A stretch of DNA of 64,000 nucleotides, taken from positions 365,689-429,688 of the forward strand of contig NZ_ALVT01000034.1 in the NCBI RefSeq assembly GCF_000517105.1, read 5' to 3'. The DNA is from Fischerella sp. PCC 9605. GTDB taxonomy: Bacteria; Cyanobacteriota; Cyanobacteriia; Cyanobacteriales; Nostocaceae. A program made the position numbers and the translations under genes. The notes under the pieces are model-generated. The model was not told the origin of the DNA and did not search any database. It saw nothing but the letters and a program-made list of their open reading frames with translations. This document shows positions 19,035 to 27,779 of the stretch, in pieces (position 1 is the first letter of the stretch; each line of letters starts with the position of its first letter).

Positions 19035-21850
19035 TGCCGACCTCCTTTGACATCAAATTTGATGAATCCTTCTTCCATATGGTCGGGGTCGTTTTGCACC
19101 CGGATAATTTCATTGGGGCGTAAGTTGGCAATCTTATCCGTCCCTGGTGTCGGTTCATTCCAGCGCCGCATCGTGACTGAAATAACGTGTTCCACTCCTT
19201 CAGTAGACTGCACCCGTCCTTCAATTTGGCTGGCGTGGAGTTCTTGCCCGAACGTCCAGCGGTCAGGATGAAAGAAACCCATTCTGCCATCTGGTGTAAA
19301 GCCGTCGGAAAACTCCTGTTCTAAGACGAATTTGATATCCTCAACCCAGTAATCGGGATGAATGCACACAGAAACATAGATTTCCAACGGTACAAATCGA
19401 GGGGGACGAATTTCTAAGTCTTCACCGATTAATCTGACAGCATCTAAATGTCTGGCAATCTTTTGCCGCAATTCCTCTGTTAACGTAGTCATGCCTACAG
19501 GATCGATGGCAACCTGCACAGTACGCCAACTCCCAGTCCAGGCGTATCTTGCCGCAGCCCTGGAAACCTCTGGAAGTTGTTGGGCGCGGTTAACGTAATC
19601 TGACAGCGTCACTGCCCGCAATTGCTGGAAGCGATAGGCTTCTGGGACACGGCGAATAATCTCGGCTACAGGTTCGGGTGGTCTGCCATTGGTGACATCG
19701 AACGGGTTCCAAACTAATTTCACTGACGCCTTAGCTGGATCGAAGTGGGTGAGGGTATCTGCCCCAACATTGCCCTCAAGTCCTAACCCAACTTGATACT
19801 CACACTCAACCCTAGCTTTTTCCGGAAGCCGCTTGCCATTGACTTCATTACCAAAACGAATTAAGCTGCGTCCTTCTTCATCGGTTTCGACAATAAAGCG
19901 ATCGCCTTGTTCGTCGCTGTCATCACTGTGAATTAAACTGATAACTTCGTCCCAAGGGTCACTACCACCAGCTGTTATCACCGTTACCACCAGTGTTGAT
20001 TTGGGAGGTATTTCGCCCCCAGGGGGAGTATTTTCATAGACCAGCGGTTCGTTATTAGGCAATTTGCAAATTGTCCCCCAGCGCTCAGTCCGTTGATAAT
20101 GGAATTGATTGGCAGCTGTCAGCGGAGTCTGTGGATCTAAAAAAATAGCGGTACGCGGACGACCGTGATAGACTTCCACCAGATTCCCATGAAACAGGGA
20201 GATATTTTCAACTTTGCCCGTGGGACAATCAATAGTGAAGCAGTAATTGGATTTCAGCTTGTCTTGCTCCTCCCACCAAACGCGGACTAACCATTCTTCC
20301 GTCACTGGATCTTGCAGTGCTTCGGCTCCATCCTTACCAGAAAGCAATTTCAGCAGTTGTCGTTTGGCGGGATTTCTGCCAGGTTCTTCTCCAGTCGCTG
20401 GATTTCGCCACTCTTGAATCAATAGATAGCTAATCTTGCGACTGCGAATTAAATTTTGGACAAATTTTGCTGCTGCTTCTCCACCTGTAGTCAGCTTTAA
20501 ATCAGCGGTGGTGCTTCCAACAGCTAGGGACGGAATCGAATCACTCCAGGTATACAGCCGCATTTCGTTGAGCAAATGGTGCATATCTGGGGCGTAAATA
20601 TTGAGTTTCTCTTCCCGGTTTTCCTTAACTTTTTTAACCTTAACTTTTTTAACAAAGAAAACATGTTGGTTATCGTTGTCAGTTATTAGCCATTGCTTGC
20701 CTTGATCTATCACAGAAACATTAACATTAACAGAAAGTGTGAAGCCTTGATTTGCAAATTTGACTCGTAAATTATTCGAGATATTATTGCTGTCTAAATC
20801 AGTATGAAATGCTGACGCAACGCTAAACAGCGATCGCGTTTCCTGGCGAGTCATAAAGACAACCGCAGACGGATTATTAATATCATCTTCCGTCCCCACC
20901 AAAAAGCCTTTGGGCATCACGAATATCGCGCCATCGGCAACTTTTACAGCTAACCAAGTACTTGCCTGATTACCTTGATGAATGTGGTAATCCATCAAAC
21001 GCGCATGACGAGCCAGTGAAACTCGCTGGCGTGCCGTACCAAGATAAGCCTCATTCATGACTCTATCTTGATAATCACTTAATTCATCTGCCGCTGCACT
21101 GAATAACTCCAAAAGCACCTGATCTAAGTCGGCTTCACTGGTTGGTTGCCAACCGGGAACCCGTTTGCTCATGGCAACAATCATCGTGTGCCGAAAAGAA
21201 TCGTAATCTTTGGCGAGGTAATCAATTGCTGGGTTTTCTTGGGGTGCAGATGCTTTTTCCCACTCCGGAGCACAATCAGTATTGAAGCATCCAGGACGGA
21301 ATTTAAAATTGATTTCGCTAAAAATTGGATCTATTTTGGGAAAGATTTGAGTATTGATGCTGAGGGTATAAGTTGAATAATCGCCAATTGGTTTAACAGT
21401 AAGTTTTAAAATAGCTTGGGCTGGTTCTGGATCTACAGCGATCGAAATAACTTGAACTTGTCCTGTTGCTTCACCCGCTAATAGGCGATGACCGCCAAAA
21501 ATGGGGAATTTACGGCTGATAGATGCAGGATTGTTGACGAAATCATCAAAATAGTTTTTGTTATAGAAATACACTTCCAGTAGAGCCAAATCCGCTTGTA
21601 AGCTCACCAATACTAACCTGATGCCATTAGGAAATGCGAGACATTTAATAATCTCAAATTGTAGAGCTTGGGAAATGTTATAAATCGGCTGATTGAGAAC
21701 GTATTTATTGCCCTCTAGTTGATAAAAACTTTTCAAAAAAAGGTTACAAGCTCCGGTAATAGAATCGACTTTTGCTTGAGGAATTTCTGTTGGCACTGTA
21801 TATAATGCTCTGGCTCTTTCTTTCAGTGCTTCTTGATTTTTAATCGCCAT
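19031..21850 (-). CDS. Putative CIS baseplate assembly protein (J-type, Afp11-like)
   Basis: A 939-residue protein. The central and C-terminal parts show the gpJ/TIGR02243 style: IDYLAKDYDSFRHTMI, DQVLLELFSAAADELSDYQD, AYLGTARQRVSLARHARLMD, then RFGNEVNGKRLPEKARVECE and the C-terminal LSDYVNRAQQLPEVSRAAAR and IEGRVQSTEGVEHVISV. These are wedge proteins that join gp25 to the periphery and hold the baseplate closed until firing. It lies 2 bp after the gp25 gene and overlaps the next gene by 4 nt. Duplicated J-type proteins in series are normal for Afp/PVC-like systems. Confidence 0.87.
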   Translation of the reverse strand: MAIKNQEALKERARALYTVPTEIPQAKVDSITGACNLFLKSFYQLEGNKYVLNQPIYNISQALQFEIIKCLAFPNGIRLVLVSLQADLALLEVYFYNKNYFDDFVNNPASISRKFPIFGGHRLLAGEATGQVQVISIAVDPEPAQAILKLTVKPIGDYSTYTLSINTQIFPKIDPIFSEINFKFRPGCFNTDCAPEWEKASAPQENPAIDYLAKDYDSFRHTMIVAMSKRVPGWQPTSEADLDQVLLELFSAAADELSDYQDRVMNEAYLGTARQRVSLARHARLMDYHIHQGNQASTWLAVKVADGAIFVMPKGFLVGTEDDINNPSAVVFMTRQETRSLFSVASAFHTDLDSNNISNNLRVKFANQGFTLSVNVNVSVIDQGKQWLITDNDNQHVFFVKKVKVKKVKENREEKLNIYAPDMHHLLNEMRLYTWSDSIPSLAVGSTTADLKLTTGGEAAAKFVQNLIRSRKISYLLIQEWRNPATGEEPGRNPAKRQLLKLLSGKDGAEALQDPVTEEWLVRVWWEEQDKLKSNYCFTIDCPTGKVENISLFHGNLVEVYHGRPRTAIFLDPQTPLTAANQFHYQRTERWGTICKLPNNEPLVYENTPPGGEIPPKSTLVVTVITAGGSDPWDEVISLIHSDDSDEQGDRFIVETDEEGRSLIRFGNEVNGKRLPEKARVECEYQVGLGLEGNVGADTLTHFDPAKASVKLVWNPFDVTNGRPPEPVAEIIRRVPEAYRFQQLRAVTLSDYVNRAQQLPEVSRAAARYAWTGSWRTVQVAIDPVGMTTLTEELRQKIARHLDAVRLIGEDLEIRPPRFVPLEIYVSVCIHPDYWVEDIKFVLEQEFSDGFTPDGRMGFFHPDRWTFGQELHASQIEGRVQSTEGVEHVISVTMRRWNEPTPGTDKIANLRPNEIIRVQNDPDHMEEGFIKFDVKGGRQ

Positions 21851-21852
21851 TG

Positions 21853-22233
21853 CTATCCCCCATCCCTTTGAAATCTCATAATCCTTGTATCTTCAGTTCC
21901 AGCAATTCGGTATTTAAGCTCTACCTCAATTTTTTCGTTTTCTATATTCACTGTCAGATCTTCTAAAGCGATCCGGGAACCTAGCCAGCGAGAAATTGCT
22001 TGAGTCAGCATTGCTTTTGCCATTACTCCAGTATTTTCACTGGCATTTTCAAATACTAAACGCCTCACACCACCACCAAATTCCGGCAAAAAAGCTCGTT
22101 CACCGAGATTGGTTAAAATCAACTGAATTAACTCATCTTGAACGTGTTCTTCTAGAGAAGAAACTTGAGCCGCCCGTCCGTCATTACCAATGCGAAATGG
22201 AAAAGATAAATGTTTATTATTTGTAAGTTTCAT
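21853..22233 (-). CDS. Baseplate wedge protein, GPW/gp25 family
   Basis: A 126-residue gp25-type protein (Afp9 equivalent) that seeds sheath assembly at the baseplate. Family signatures: SFPFRIGNDGRAAQVSSLEE, IQLILTNLGERAFLPEFGGG, the EFGGGVRRLVFE core, and the C-terminal half ALEDLTVNIENEKIEVELKY. I start at the ATG at 22233 (MKLTNNKHL) rather than the TTG at 22263, because conserved sequence begins here; the ribosome site is weak in both cases. It is separated from the PAAR-like gene by ~90 bp. Confidence 0.9.
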   Translation of the reverse strand: MKLTNNKHLSFPFRIGNDGRAAQVSSLEEHVQDELIQLILTNLGERAFLPEFGGGVRRLVFENASENTGVMAKAMLTQAISRWLGSRIALEDLTVNIENEKIEVELKYRIAGTEDTRIMRFQRDGG

Positions 22234-22321
22234 TATTAAGTTAGTAGTTGCATAGACCCGCAATGTGCATCTGTATATTAGGATTTAGTAGTGATAAAAT
22301 GAGAGTTTTGTCCTCTATTTT

Positions 22322-22654
22322 TTATCGGGAAGATACCTTAATTTGAGTGTTAACGATAGTGGCTATCCCCTGAGTAGCTCCCTCGGCATTAATGCATTTA
22401 CCAATGCTGGTTTTGACCAGTACAGCAGTGCCATTTACTGTTACTTTTTCTCCTCCAGCCGACCATTCAATTCGCACACAAGGAGAGTATTTCGTTCCCA
22501 CGGTAAATGGACAGCCAGCAACAGGATGAATGTCTGTTTCCAACAACACAGGGGTACCATCAGCAAAGACTTTTGTATTCTTTGTAAAGAGTATCGCTTG
22601 CCCGCCGTGAGGACATATAATTTTGCTTTTTATAGTGAGGTTATTTCCTGGCAT
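22322..22654 (-). CDS. PAAR-like spike-tip protein
   Basis: A 110-residue protein that would cap the central spike and sharpen it for membrane piercing. It opens with IKSKIICPHGGQAILFT and has paired small residues and cysteines (HPVAGCPFTVG, YSPCVRIEW), then VTVNGTAVLVKTSIGKCINAEG. This fits PAAR-like (DUF4280-style) tip proteins with Cys/His metal ligands. Its start overlaps the stop of the spike gene by a single base, so the two are probably translated together, as expected for a spike and its tip. Confidence 0.8.
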   Translation of the reverse strand: MPGNNLTIKSKIICPHGGQAILFTKNTKVFADGTPVLLETDIHPVAGCPFTVGTKYSPCVRIEWSAGGEKVTVNGTAVLVKTSIGKCINAEGATQGIATIVNTQIKVSSR

Positions 22655-23190
22655 TAGCCCACCTTCTTGACTTCAAATGCACCATTATTGATATTCACAC
22701 CGCTTTTTGATAGCACAATTTGGGTAGAGCCGATTTTGAGGGTAATGTCATTATCTGTCATAGTGATTTCTGCACCTCCAGAATGAAGAAATTGCAGCTT
22801 TTTATCACCATCATCGAGAATTATTTTGTGTTTCCCTGATGTCGCCAGAACCCTAGTATCTTTATCACCAGGCTGAGGAATTTCTCCTTTTGCCCACCAG
22901 CAACCACTCCAGATGGGACAAGAAGGATTCCCAGCTTCAAATTCGATCCAAACTCCATCACGTTTTTCAGGAAGCATGACAAAGCCGTGATTCTTCCCAG
23001 CAAAAGGGACGGAAGGTAATGCCCACGGTGAATTCTCCTCTCCATAAACAGCGGGAACCTTGGCAATAATTTGACCGAGATGTTCACCTTCACCCACCTC
23101 CTCAACAATGCCGCGATATTTGCCGAAATAACAACAACGTTTGTATTCCGCTAGTTCGACGATGAGTTTTTCTATGTCTGCGTTAACCAT
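22654..23190 (-). CDS. gp5/gpV-type spike protein (Afp8 C-terminal half)
   Basis: A 178-residue spike protein with the OB-fold of phage baseplate protein V/gp5: YFGKYRGIVEEVGEGEHLGQ, IIAKVPAVYGEENSPWALPS, GFVMLPEKRDGVWIEFEAGN and PSCPIWSGCWW. The C-terminal ~50 residues form short repeated strands (GGAEITMTDNDITLKIGSTQ) typical of the trimeric beta-helix needle. The first ATG overlaps the hub gene stop. In Afp/PVC systems hub and spike are one VgrG-like chain; here they are separate genes. Confidence 0.88.
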   Translation of the reverse strand: MVNADIEKLIVELAEYKRCCYFGKYRGIVEEVGEGEHLGQIIAKVPAVYGEENSPWALPSVPFAGKNHGFVMLPEKRDGVWIEFEAGNPSCPIWSGCWWAKGEIPQPGDKDTRVLATSGKHKIILDDGDKKLQFLHSGGAEITMTDNDITLKIGSTQIVLSKSGVNINNGAFEVKKVG

Positions 23191-24314
23191 CAGAATATCG
23201 ACCTCGCTAAATTTGCTATACTGCTGCCAACACCCTGAGAACGGGCATTCCGCTTGAGGGTGAAAGCTTGAGAATAGTTAGAAGCTGTTAATGTATGGGT
23301 AACTTTGCTAATCAGATAATTGCCGCTTGAGCGTTTATTTGCACCCTGCACCGTAACTACGCGATAGGGTATGAGTACGCCTGTGTAACAATCGGTGAGG
23401 ATATTACCTGTACCATCGAAAGCGTAACTCAAACGCTCCGCCTCGGCTTGTACCAATCGATCTAGATCTACAGTATCCTCCTCACAGGAATGCAGGATCT
23501 GGGTTGCTATGTTCGCTGGTTGTTGAAATGCTTGTTCGTCTCCCAGCAAGTCAAGCTTTCCTAAATCAGATGTGCTTTTAGTTATAGTCTTATCCGTGAT
23601 ACTGAGGGCAAATGCCTGTACCCGCGAAGGTTGCTGGGCATTTTTGTGCTCATTAAATGTTTCTACATTGCGTTCTGCTCCTAGTAAAATCAATGGGGGT
23701 AGTTGGTCGGGTTCTGTGGGAAACTTCTTGAAACACCCGATACTCTCACCAGGTTGTTTTCCTGGCAGAACATAGGCGTGCATTCCCTGGCGTCTGGCGA
23801 TCGCTCGCAACAGTTGCATTTTTGTACCCCGTTGTACTACAACTGGCGTTTGACCGCTATTGGATGGGCGAGTTGTTTCAATCTCAGTTGAGGCTATCTG
23901 CTGGACTTGATCAAAGATTTGACTAGCAATCTTGTGGTCTAAAAAATTCTCGAAGCGGAAAATTTCGTCTTCCTGATTCAGGTAAATGCTGTCATCCTGA
24001 ACCGTAAGGGCGATCGCACTCCGCCCCGGTTCTGAACTCATCTGACGCTGGAATCCGACGATCGGCCCGTCAATTAATGGGACAAATTCTGCATCTCCAA
24101 CTTTAATTTCCACTCGAACACGAGCAAAGTCAGCCATGAAAACCTCGTCTTCTCCAGTCCAATTGCCCTTTTCATCAGTGCAAATGGGAATTTGAATACT
24201 GGCTTCCCATGCCATATCAACTTCCTGTTCCACAGTGATATCTTCCACCCGATCCAATTGCTCACGGGTAGCAGGCTTGTTGTCGAAAAACATTCGGTAG
24301 GCAATATCAGGCAT
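23190..24314 (-). CDS. gp27/gpD-type baseplate hub protein (Afp8 N-terminal half)
   Basis: A 374-residue hub with the phage late-control gene D style: a first barrel (YRMFFDNKPATREQLDRVED, MAWEASIQIPI, FVPLIDGPIVGFQRQMSSEP), then SEIFDQV-like helices and a second barrel (SIGCFKKFP, PLILLGAERNVETF). It ends in RVVTVQGANKRSSGNYLISK and VTHTLTASNYSQAFTLKRN, the recurrent hub-protein ending. It bridges the hexameric tube to the trimeric spike. It overlaps both its upstream LysM-like gene and the downstream spike gene by one base, showing tight coupling. Confidence 0.88.
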   Translation of the reverse strand: MPDIAYRMFFDNKPATREQLDRVEDITVEQEVDMAWEASIQIPICTDEKGNWTGEDEVFMADFARVRVEIKVGDAEFVPLIDGPIVGFQRQMSSEPGRSAIALTVQDDSIYLNQEDEIFRFENFLDHKIASQIFDQVQQIASTEIETTRPSNSGQTPVVVQRGTKMQLLRAIARRQGMHAYVLPGKQPGESIGCFKKFPTEPDQLPPLILLGAERNVETFNEHKNAQQPSRVQAFALSITDKTITKSTSDLGKLDLLGDEQAFQQPANIATQILHSCEEDTVDLDRLVQAEAERLSYAFDGTGNILTDCYTGVLIPYRVVTVQGANKRSSGNYLISKVTHTLTASNYSQAFTLKRNARSQGVGSSIANLARSIF

Positions 24315-24586
24315 TATTTCACCGGAACCTTAATTACTCGCAGTGGTTGTTTAACTAATTCATTTGCATCCAACTCAGAATTAGCATCGGCTATATGCCA
24401 AAACATTGTTGGGTTTTGATACTGACGTTGAGCGATGATATCCAGACGGTCATTGCCCTTAATTACGATAGGTTCACCATTCACATCGGCAAGTCTTCTC
24501 AAAGTCAGCGCTTTGACTGTCCGACCGTCTTTGATAACAATATCTACGACTTTTTGACGAAAATATCTTGAGGTTTCTAAAAACAT
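24314..24586 (-). CDS. LysM/tail-X-like tube adaptor (small part of an Afp7-type protein)
   Basis: A 90-residue protein. The C-terminal part is LysM/phage tail X-like: GNDRLDIIAQRQYQNPTMFW, HIADANSE and QPLRVIKVPVK. In CIS this module sits between inner tube and hub. A GGGGGA ribosome site precedes the ATG. In Afp systems the LysM part is usually fused to the tube-adaptor part; here it is a separate short gene, 40 bp after the adaptor and overlapping the hub gene by one base. Confidence 0.82.
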   Translation of the reverse strand: MFLETSRYFRQKVVDIVIKDGRTVKALTLRRLADVNGEPIVIKGNDRLDIIAQRQYQNPTMFWHIADANSELDANELVKQPLRVIKVPVK

Positions 24587-24626
24587 TTATCCCCCTGAAT
24601 ACAATTTTTTTATGAATTTATAATGA

Positions 24627-25292
24627 CTAAAATGGCACTAATTCAATTGCTGCTTGCACAGTGTTCGCTAAATTCAAAGCTGCTTGAGCATCCTTGGCAA
24701 TTTGGGAGTATTTCAGTGCCCCTTTGCCAACTTTATCGTTAGAACACCTGTCGATATGATTAATAGTCTTCAAACTCAGAGAAACTTCTGCTCGAACGGG
24801 ATTCAGTAATTGGTCGTATTGTTGCTCAGTAATGCTCATGGATTGAATGGTTACAGGCAAAACTTTGGTTGCACCCCAAATAAATAGAATCTGTGGATAT
24901 TTTTTTCTAGGAATTGGTTGCTCAGAAGAATCGCCACCAATTCCTAGAGCATCACCAATTGCATCGATTGCTGCACCAATAAAGCCACCATTTTCGCTGG
25001 GATAAACCATTTTTTCTAAGGCTGCTAGTTGCGGGCCAATTCCCAATGTTAACGCCAAGATATTACCTGAATTCAATTGTTCAGCGGCGTCAAATTCAGC
25101 TTTGAACGAGATTGTCTCGGTGGGAATTTCGCCAGCCTGATTCGTCTCCCGCGCCGTTCTACCGCTTGGTCTTTGAGGGATTTGGATGGCACGTGACATT
25201 GTGTCGGGATTGAATTGAAAAATTACAACGTTGGGTATTGGCCCTAGAAAATCTGTACCATATTCAATTAGCGCTCCCCTTAAATAAGGCAT
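24627..25292 (-). CDS. CIS tube-adaptor protein (Afp7 N-terminal type)
   Basis: A 221-residue protein with the pattern of the CIS_tube N-terminal domain: VIFQFNPDTMSRAIQIPQRP, a variable loop, FKAEFDAAEQLNSG, ALEKMVYP, PQILFIWGATKVLPVTIQSM and EQQYDQLLNPVRAEVSLSLK. These proteins form the first ring between hub and inner tube and start tube polymerisation. The C-terminal ~30 residues (ALKYSQIAKDAQAALNLANT) are helical. The LysM part is encoded by the next gene. Confidence 0.88.
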   Translation of the reverse strand: MPYLRGALIEYGTDFLGPIPNVVIFQFNPDTMSRAIQIPQRPSGRTARETNQAGEIPTETISFKAEFDAAEQLNSGNILALTLGIGPQLAALEKMVYPSENGGFIGAAIDAIGDALGIGGDSSEQPIPRKKYPQILFIWGATKVLPVTIQSMSITEQQYDQLLNPVRAEVSLSLKTINHIDRCSNDKVGKGALKYSQIAKDAQAALNLANTVQAAIELVPF

Positions 25293-25336
25293 TGCTTTTA
25301 TCCCCCACCATTCTGATTTTGGATTAATCCGCTTGT

Positions 25337-25612
25337 TTATCTATCTCCAATTTCCTGTACAATTGCCTGAGTTACTGCACTGGTGATCGCACTTTTTAAG
25401 TGATGAGAATTTTGACCATTTGTAGATTTGATGTTACCCAAATTAATAGAGTCGATATTGATAACTTTATCTGGTGTAAAAAGACTTTGGTATTCAGCAA
25501 GTCTTACCAGCAATTCCTCACCCAAACCTGCAACTAAAGTATGGGCTGAATCATCTGTAACTCCTTGAAGGCGAATTGCCAGTCGATCAATAGTAATCTT
25601 TGGACTTTTCAT
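25337..25612 (-). CDS. Small CIS-locus protein of unknown function (91 aa)
   Basis: I start at the ATG at 25612, which has AAGGAA ~7 nt upstream, inside the 3' end of the ATPase gene (26-nt overlap). The N-terminus is basic (MKSPKITIDRLAIRLQG), followed by an amphipathic helix (GLGEELLVRLAEYQ) and a Ser/Asn-rich linker, and it ends in an alanine-rich helix (AITSAVTQAIVQEI). No family is recognised. A short helical protein between the ATPase and the tube adaptor is often seen in CIS clusters; a chaperone or assembly role is inference. Confidence 0.7.
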   Translation of the reverse strand: MKSPKITIDRLAIRLQGVTDDSAHTLVAGLGEELLVRLAEYQSLFTPDKVINIDSINLGNIKSTNGQNSHHLKSAITSAVTQAIVQEIGDR

Positions 25613-27779
25613 TTTCAATTCCTTCGATAATCTTGGCGTAGGAGCCGAATTGCTCCAGACTCACAGAGCGATGTAGTTTGTCATACTCCCGTTTAATTGC
25701 CACAATCACCCGTTCCATAGTTAATAGTGGGGACTGGTTATGATTGGGAGTTTGTAAACAAGCATTGAAAATAATCGAACGGATATGTCCGCCAGCTAGT
25801 TGAAATTGTCTAGCCAGAAAATCAAAATCTAGTTGCGAGGCATCAACTTGATCGGGAATAACTCGCATCCAAATTTGTTTTCTTTCCAGCACATCGGGCA
25901 GTGGAAAATCAACTATGTAACGCAATCTCCTTAAAAAAGCTTCATCCAAATCTTTCTTACGGTTTGTTGCCAAAATTGCCAAACCTTTAAACCGTTCCAT
26001 GCGTTCTAGCAAGTAACTAATTTCTAGATTTGCGTAGCGATCGTGAGCATCTTTTACTTCGGTTCGCCGTCCAAACAAAGCATCAGCTTCATCAAAAAAG
26101 AGAATTGTGTCTGAGATATCTGCTAAATCAAACAGCCTTTTGAGATTTTTCTCGGTTTCGCCGATATATTTGTTGACAACCTGAGACAGGTCGATGCGGT
26201 ACATGGGCAGATTTAGCTTAATCGCCAGAATCTCAGCCGCCATTGTTTTACCTGTACCAGGCGAACCAGCAAACAGCACGGAAATGCCACATTCATTCCA
26301 GGCTCTAGCCGTTCCCCAGCGATAATGAACTTTGGTGAGGGACTTCATCGCCTGATAGATTTCCTCGAATAAAAGTTTTTGTTTGGGAGGCAGCACCAAT
26401 TCTTTTTCTGTAAATCGAGGCGTGACAGACTGAGCTAATTCACCGATATCCAGATCTAACTCGGCTCTGCACGCTGCGATTAAATCGGTTTCTGTAAGTT
26501 GCCCGGTATGTTCTTGCAATCCTGCACAGATTGCCTGAATAGTTTGTTTTTCGTAGCGAAATCGGCGAGAGCATTCGGCAATAGCTTTGTCTAATGCCTG
26601 GTTTGGAGGCGAGAGTGCTTGCTTCCAGCAATTAATGCGATCGCTATAGGATAAGTTTGGTACATCAATTATTGGCAGCAGCAGACTTAAGGGAATTTCG
26701 GCTAGATCCTTGCGTTCGCGAATGCCGAGGAAAATTGTCACCGGAATCGATTGCAGAGACAGCAGGTAGCCATAGGGATGAGATTTTTCGCAGGTTCGAG
26801 TGCAAACAAAATCGTCAGGTATGTATAAATCTACGCCATGCAACCAGCACAGAGTCGCCACAGAACGCAAATAATCGCTGCTGTCGCATAAGGTTGGATT
26901 TCCCTGGAGTTCTACAATCTGTCTTTGGGTGAGTTGAGCTATTCCCTGGATAATTTCGGCGTAATCTGAACCACTTGCACCCCGCACGGGGACGATACGT
27001 AGGGCATCATTGGGTTTGGCATTCAATCGGTTGGCAACTATACGGGTGCTTTCAGGCAGACGGGGACAATCAATAGTCAGAGGCGCTAAAATCTGGGGGA
27101 GTGACGAATGGGGAAACAGCAGGCGGTTGGCAATTAGGGGGGGTGTTGTAATTGGACTGTGCCAATCGATGGCGGCTTGAGCATGGCTGGATTGTTGCAA
27201 CAATCCGTAACGCCATAATGAGTGAGCGGGGTCTGCGATCGCCAGCACCTTTTCTGGCTCATCCCACAGTTGTTGAGCCAGCGCCAAAGTAGGCTGTGTG
27301 GCATTTACATCATTTAGGCAAGCAGCAATGACTTCTCCTACGGCATTATCAAAAGCCACTGCCAGTCCCAAAGCCAAAATAAACGCGGCAGTGTCATCTA
27401 AATTTAAGGTTGCGACTACCCAACCAAAAGACCCCCTTACCACTGGATGCTCAACATGTGGCAAATCTACCCGCAGCTTGTCGGTTAAATATTTGCCAGT
27501 TAGATCGGTTTGGTAGAATTGACATTTTTGTTCCCAGTAGCGACTCATATCGAGACTGGCGGTTAATTTGTCACCGATGTTAGGCAGTGCAGAATTAATT
27601 GATGGAATTAGAGATGGGGAATTTTCCCCCTCTCCCCCTCTTAATTGCCGCCAGCGCCAGCAAATCTCTCGTCGCAATCTAATGGTGACTTGCCGCAGCC
27701 AATAGTTAGCACAGACATCCTCAGCAAGTAGACCAGGCGAAAAGGTAATAAATTCTTTTTGGTTACTGAATGTGTTCAT
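25587..27779 (-). CDS. AAA+ ATPase of the CIS (Afp15 type)
   Basis: A 730-residue protein. Residues ~1-450 are the long N-terminal region typical of Afp15/PVC15 ATPases (helical, with a Cys-rich loop DDFVCTRTCEKSHPYGY). The AAA+ module follows: Walker A GSPGTGKT (505-512), Walker B with Asp563-Glu564 in ILFFDEADALFG, sensor AILATNRKKDLD and arginine residues in AFLRRLRYIVDFP. It should help assemble the particle or load cargo in the cytoplasm. The start overlaps the tube-terminator gene by 4 nt (ATGA). Confidence 0.93.
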   Translation of the reverse strand: MNTFSNQKEFITFSPGLLAEDVCANYWLRQVTIRLRREICWRWRQLRGGEGENSPSLIPSINSALPNIGDKLTASLDMSRYWEQKCQFYQTDLTGKYLTDKLRVDLPHVEHPVVRGSFGWVVATLNLDDTAAFILALGLAVAFDNAVGEVIAACLNDVNATQPTLALAQQLWDEPEKVLAIADPAHSLWRYGLLQQSSHAQAAIDWHSPITTPPLIANRLLFPHSSLPQILAPLTIDCPRLPESTRIVANRLNAKPNDALRIVPVRGASGSDYAEIIQGIAQLTQRQIVELQGNPTLCDSSDYLRSVATLCWLHGVDLYIPDDFVCTRTCEKSHPYGYLLSLQSIPVTIFLGIRERKDLAEIPLSLLLPIIDVPNLSYSDRINCWKQALSPPNQALDKAIAECSRRFRYEKQTIQAICAGLQEHTGQLTETDLIAACRAELDLDIGELAQSVTPRFTEKELVLPPKQKLLFEEIYQAMKSLTKVHYRWGTARAWNECGISVLFAGSPGTGKTMAAEILAIKLNLPMYRIDLSQVVNKYIGETEKNLKRLFDLADISDTILFFDEADALFGRRTEVKDAHDRYANLEISYLLERMERFKGLAILATNRKKDLDEAFLRRLRYIVDFPLPDVLERKQIWMRVIPDQVDASQLDFDFLARQFQLAGGHIRSIIFNACLQTPNHNQSPLLTMERVIVAIKREYDKLHRSVSLEQFGSYAKIIEGIENEKSKDYY

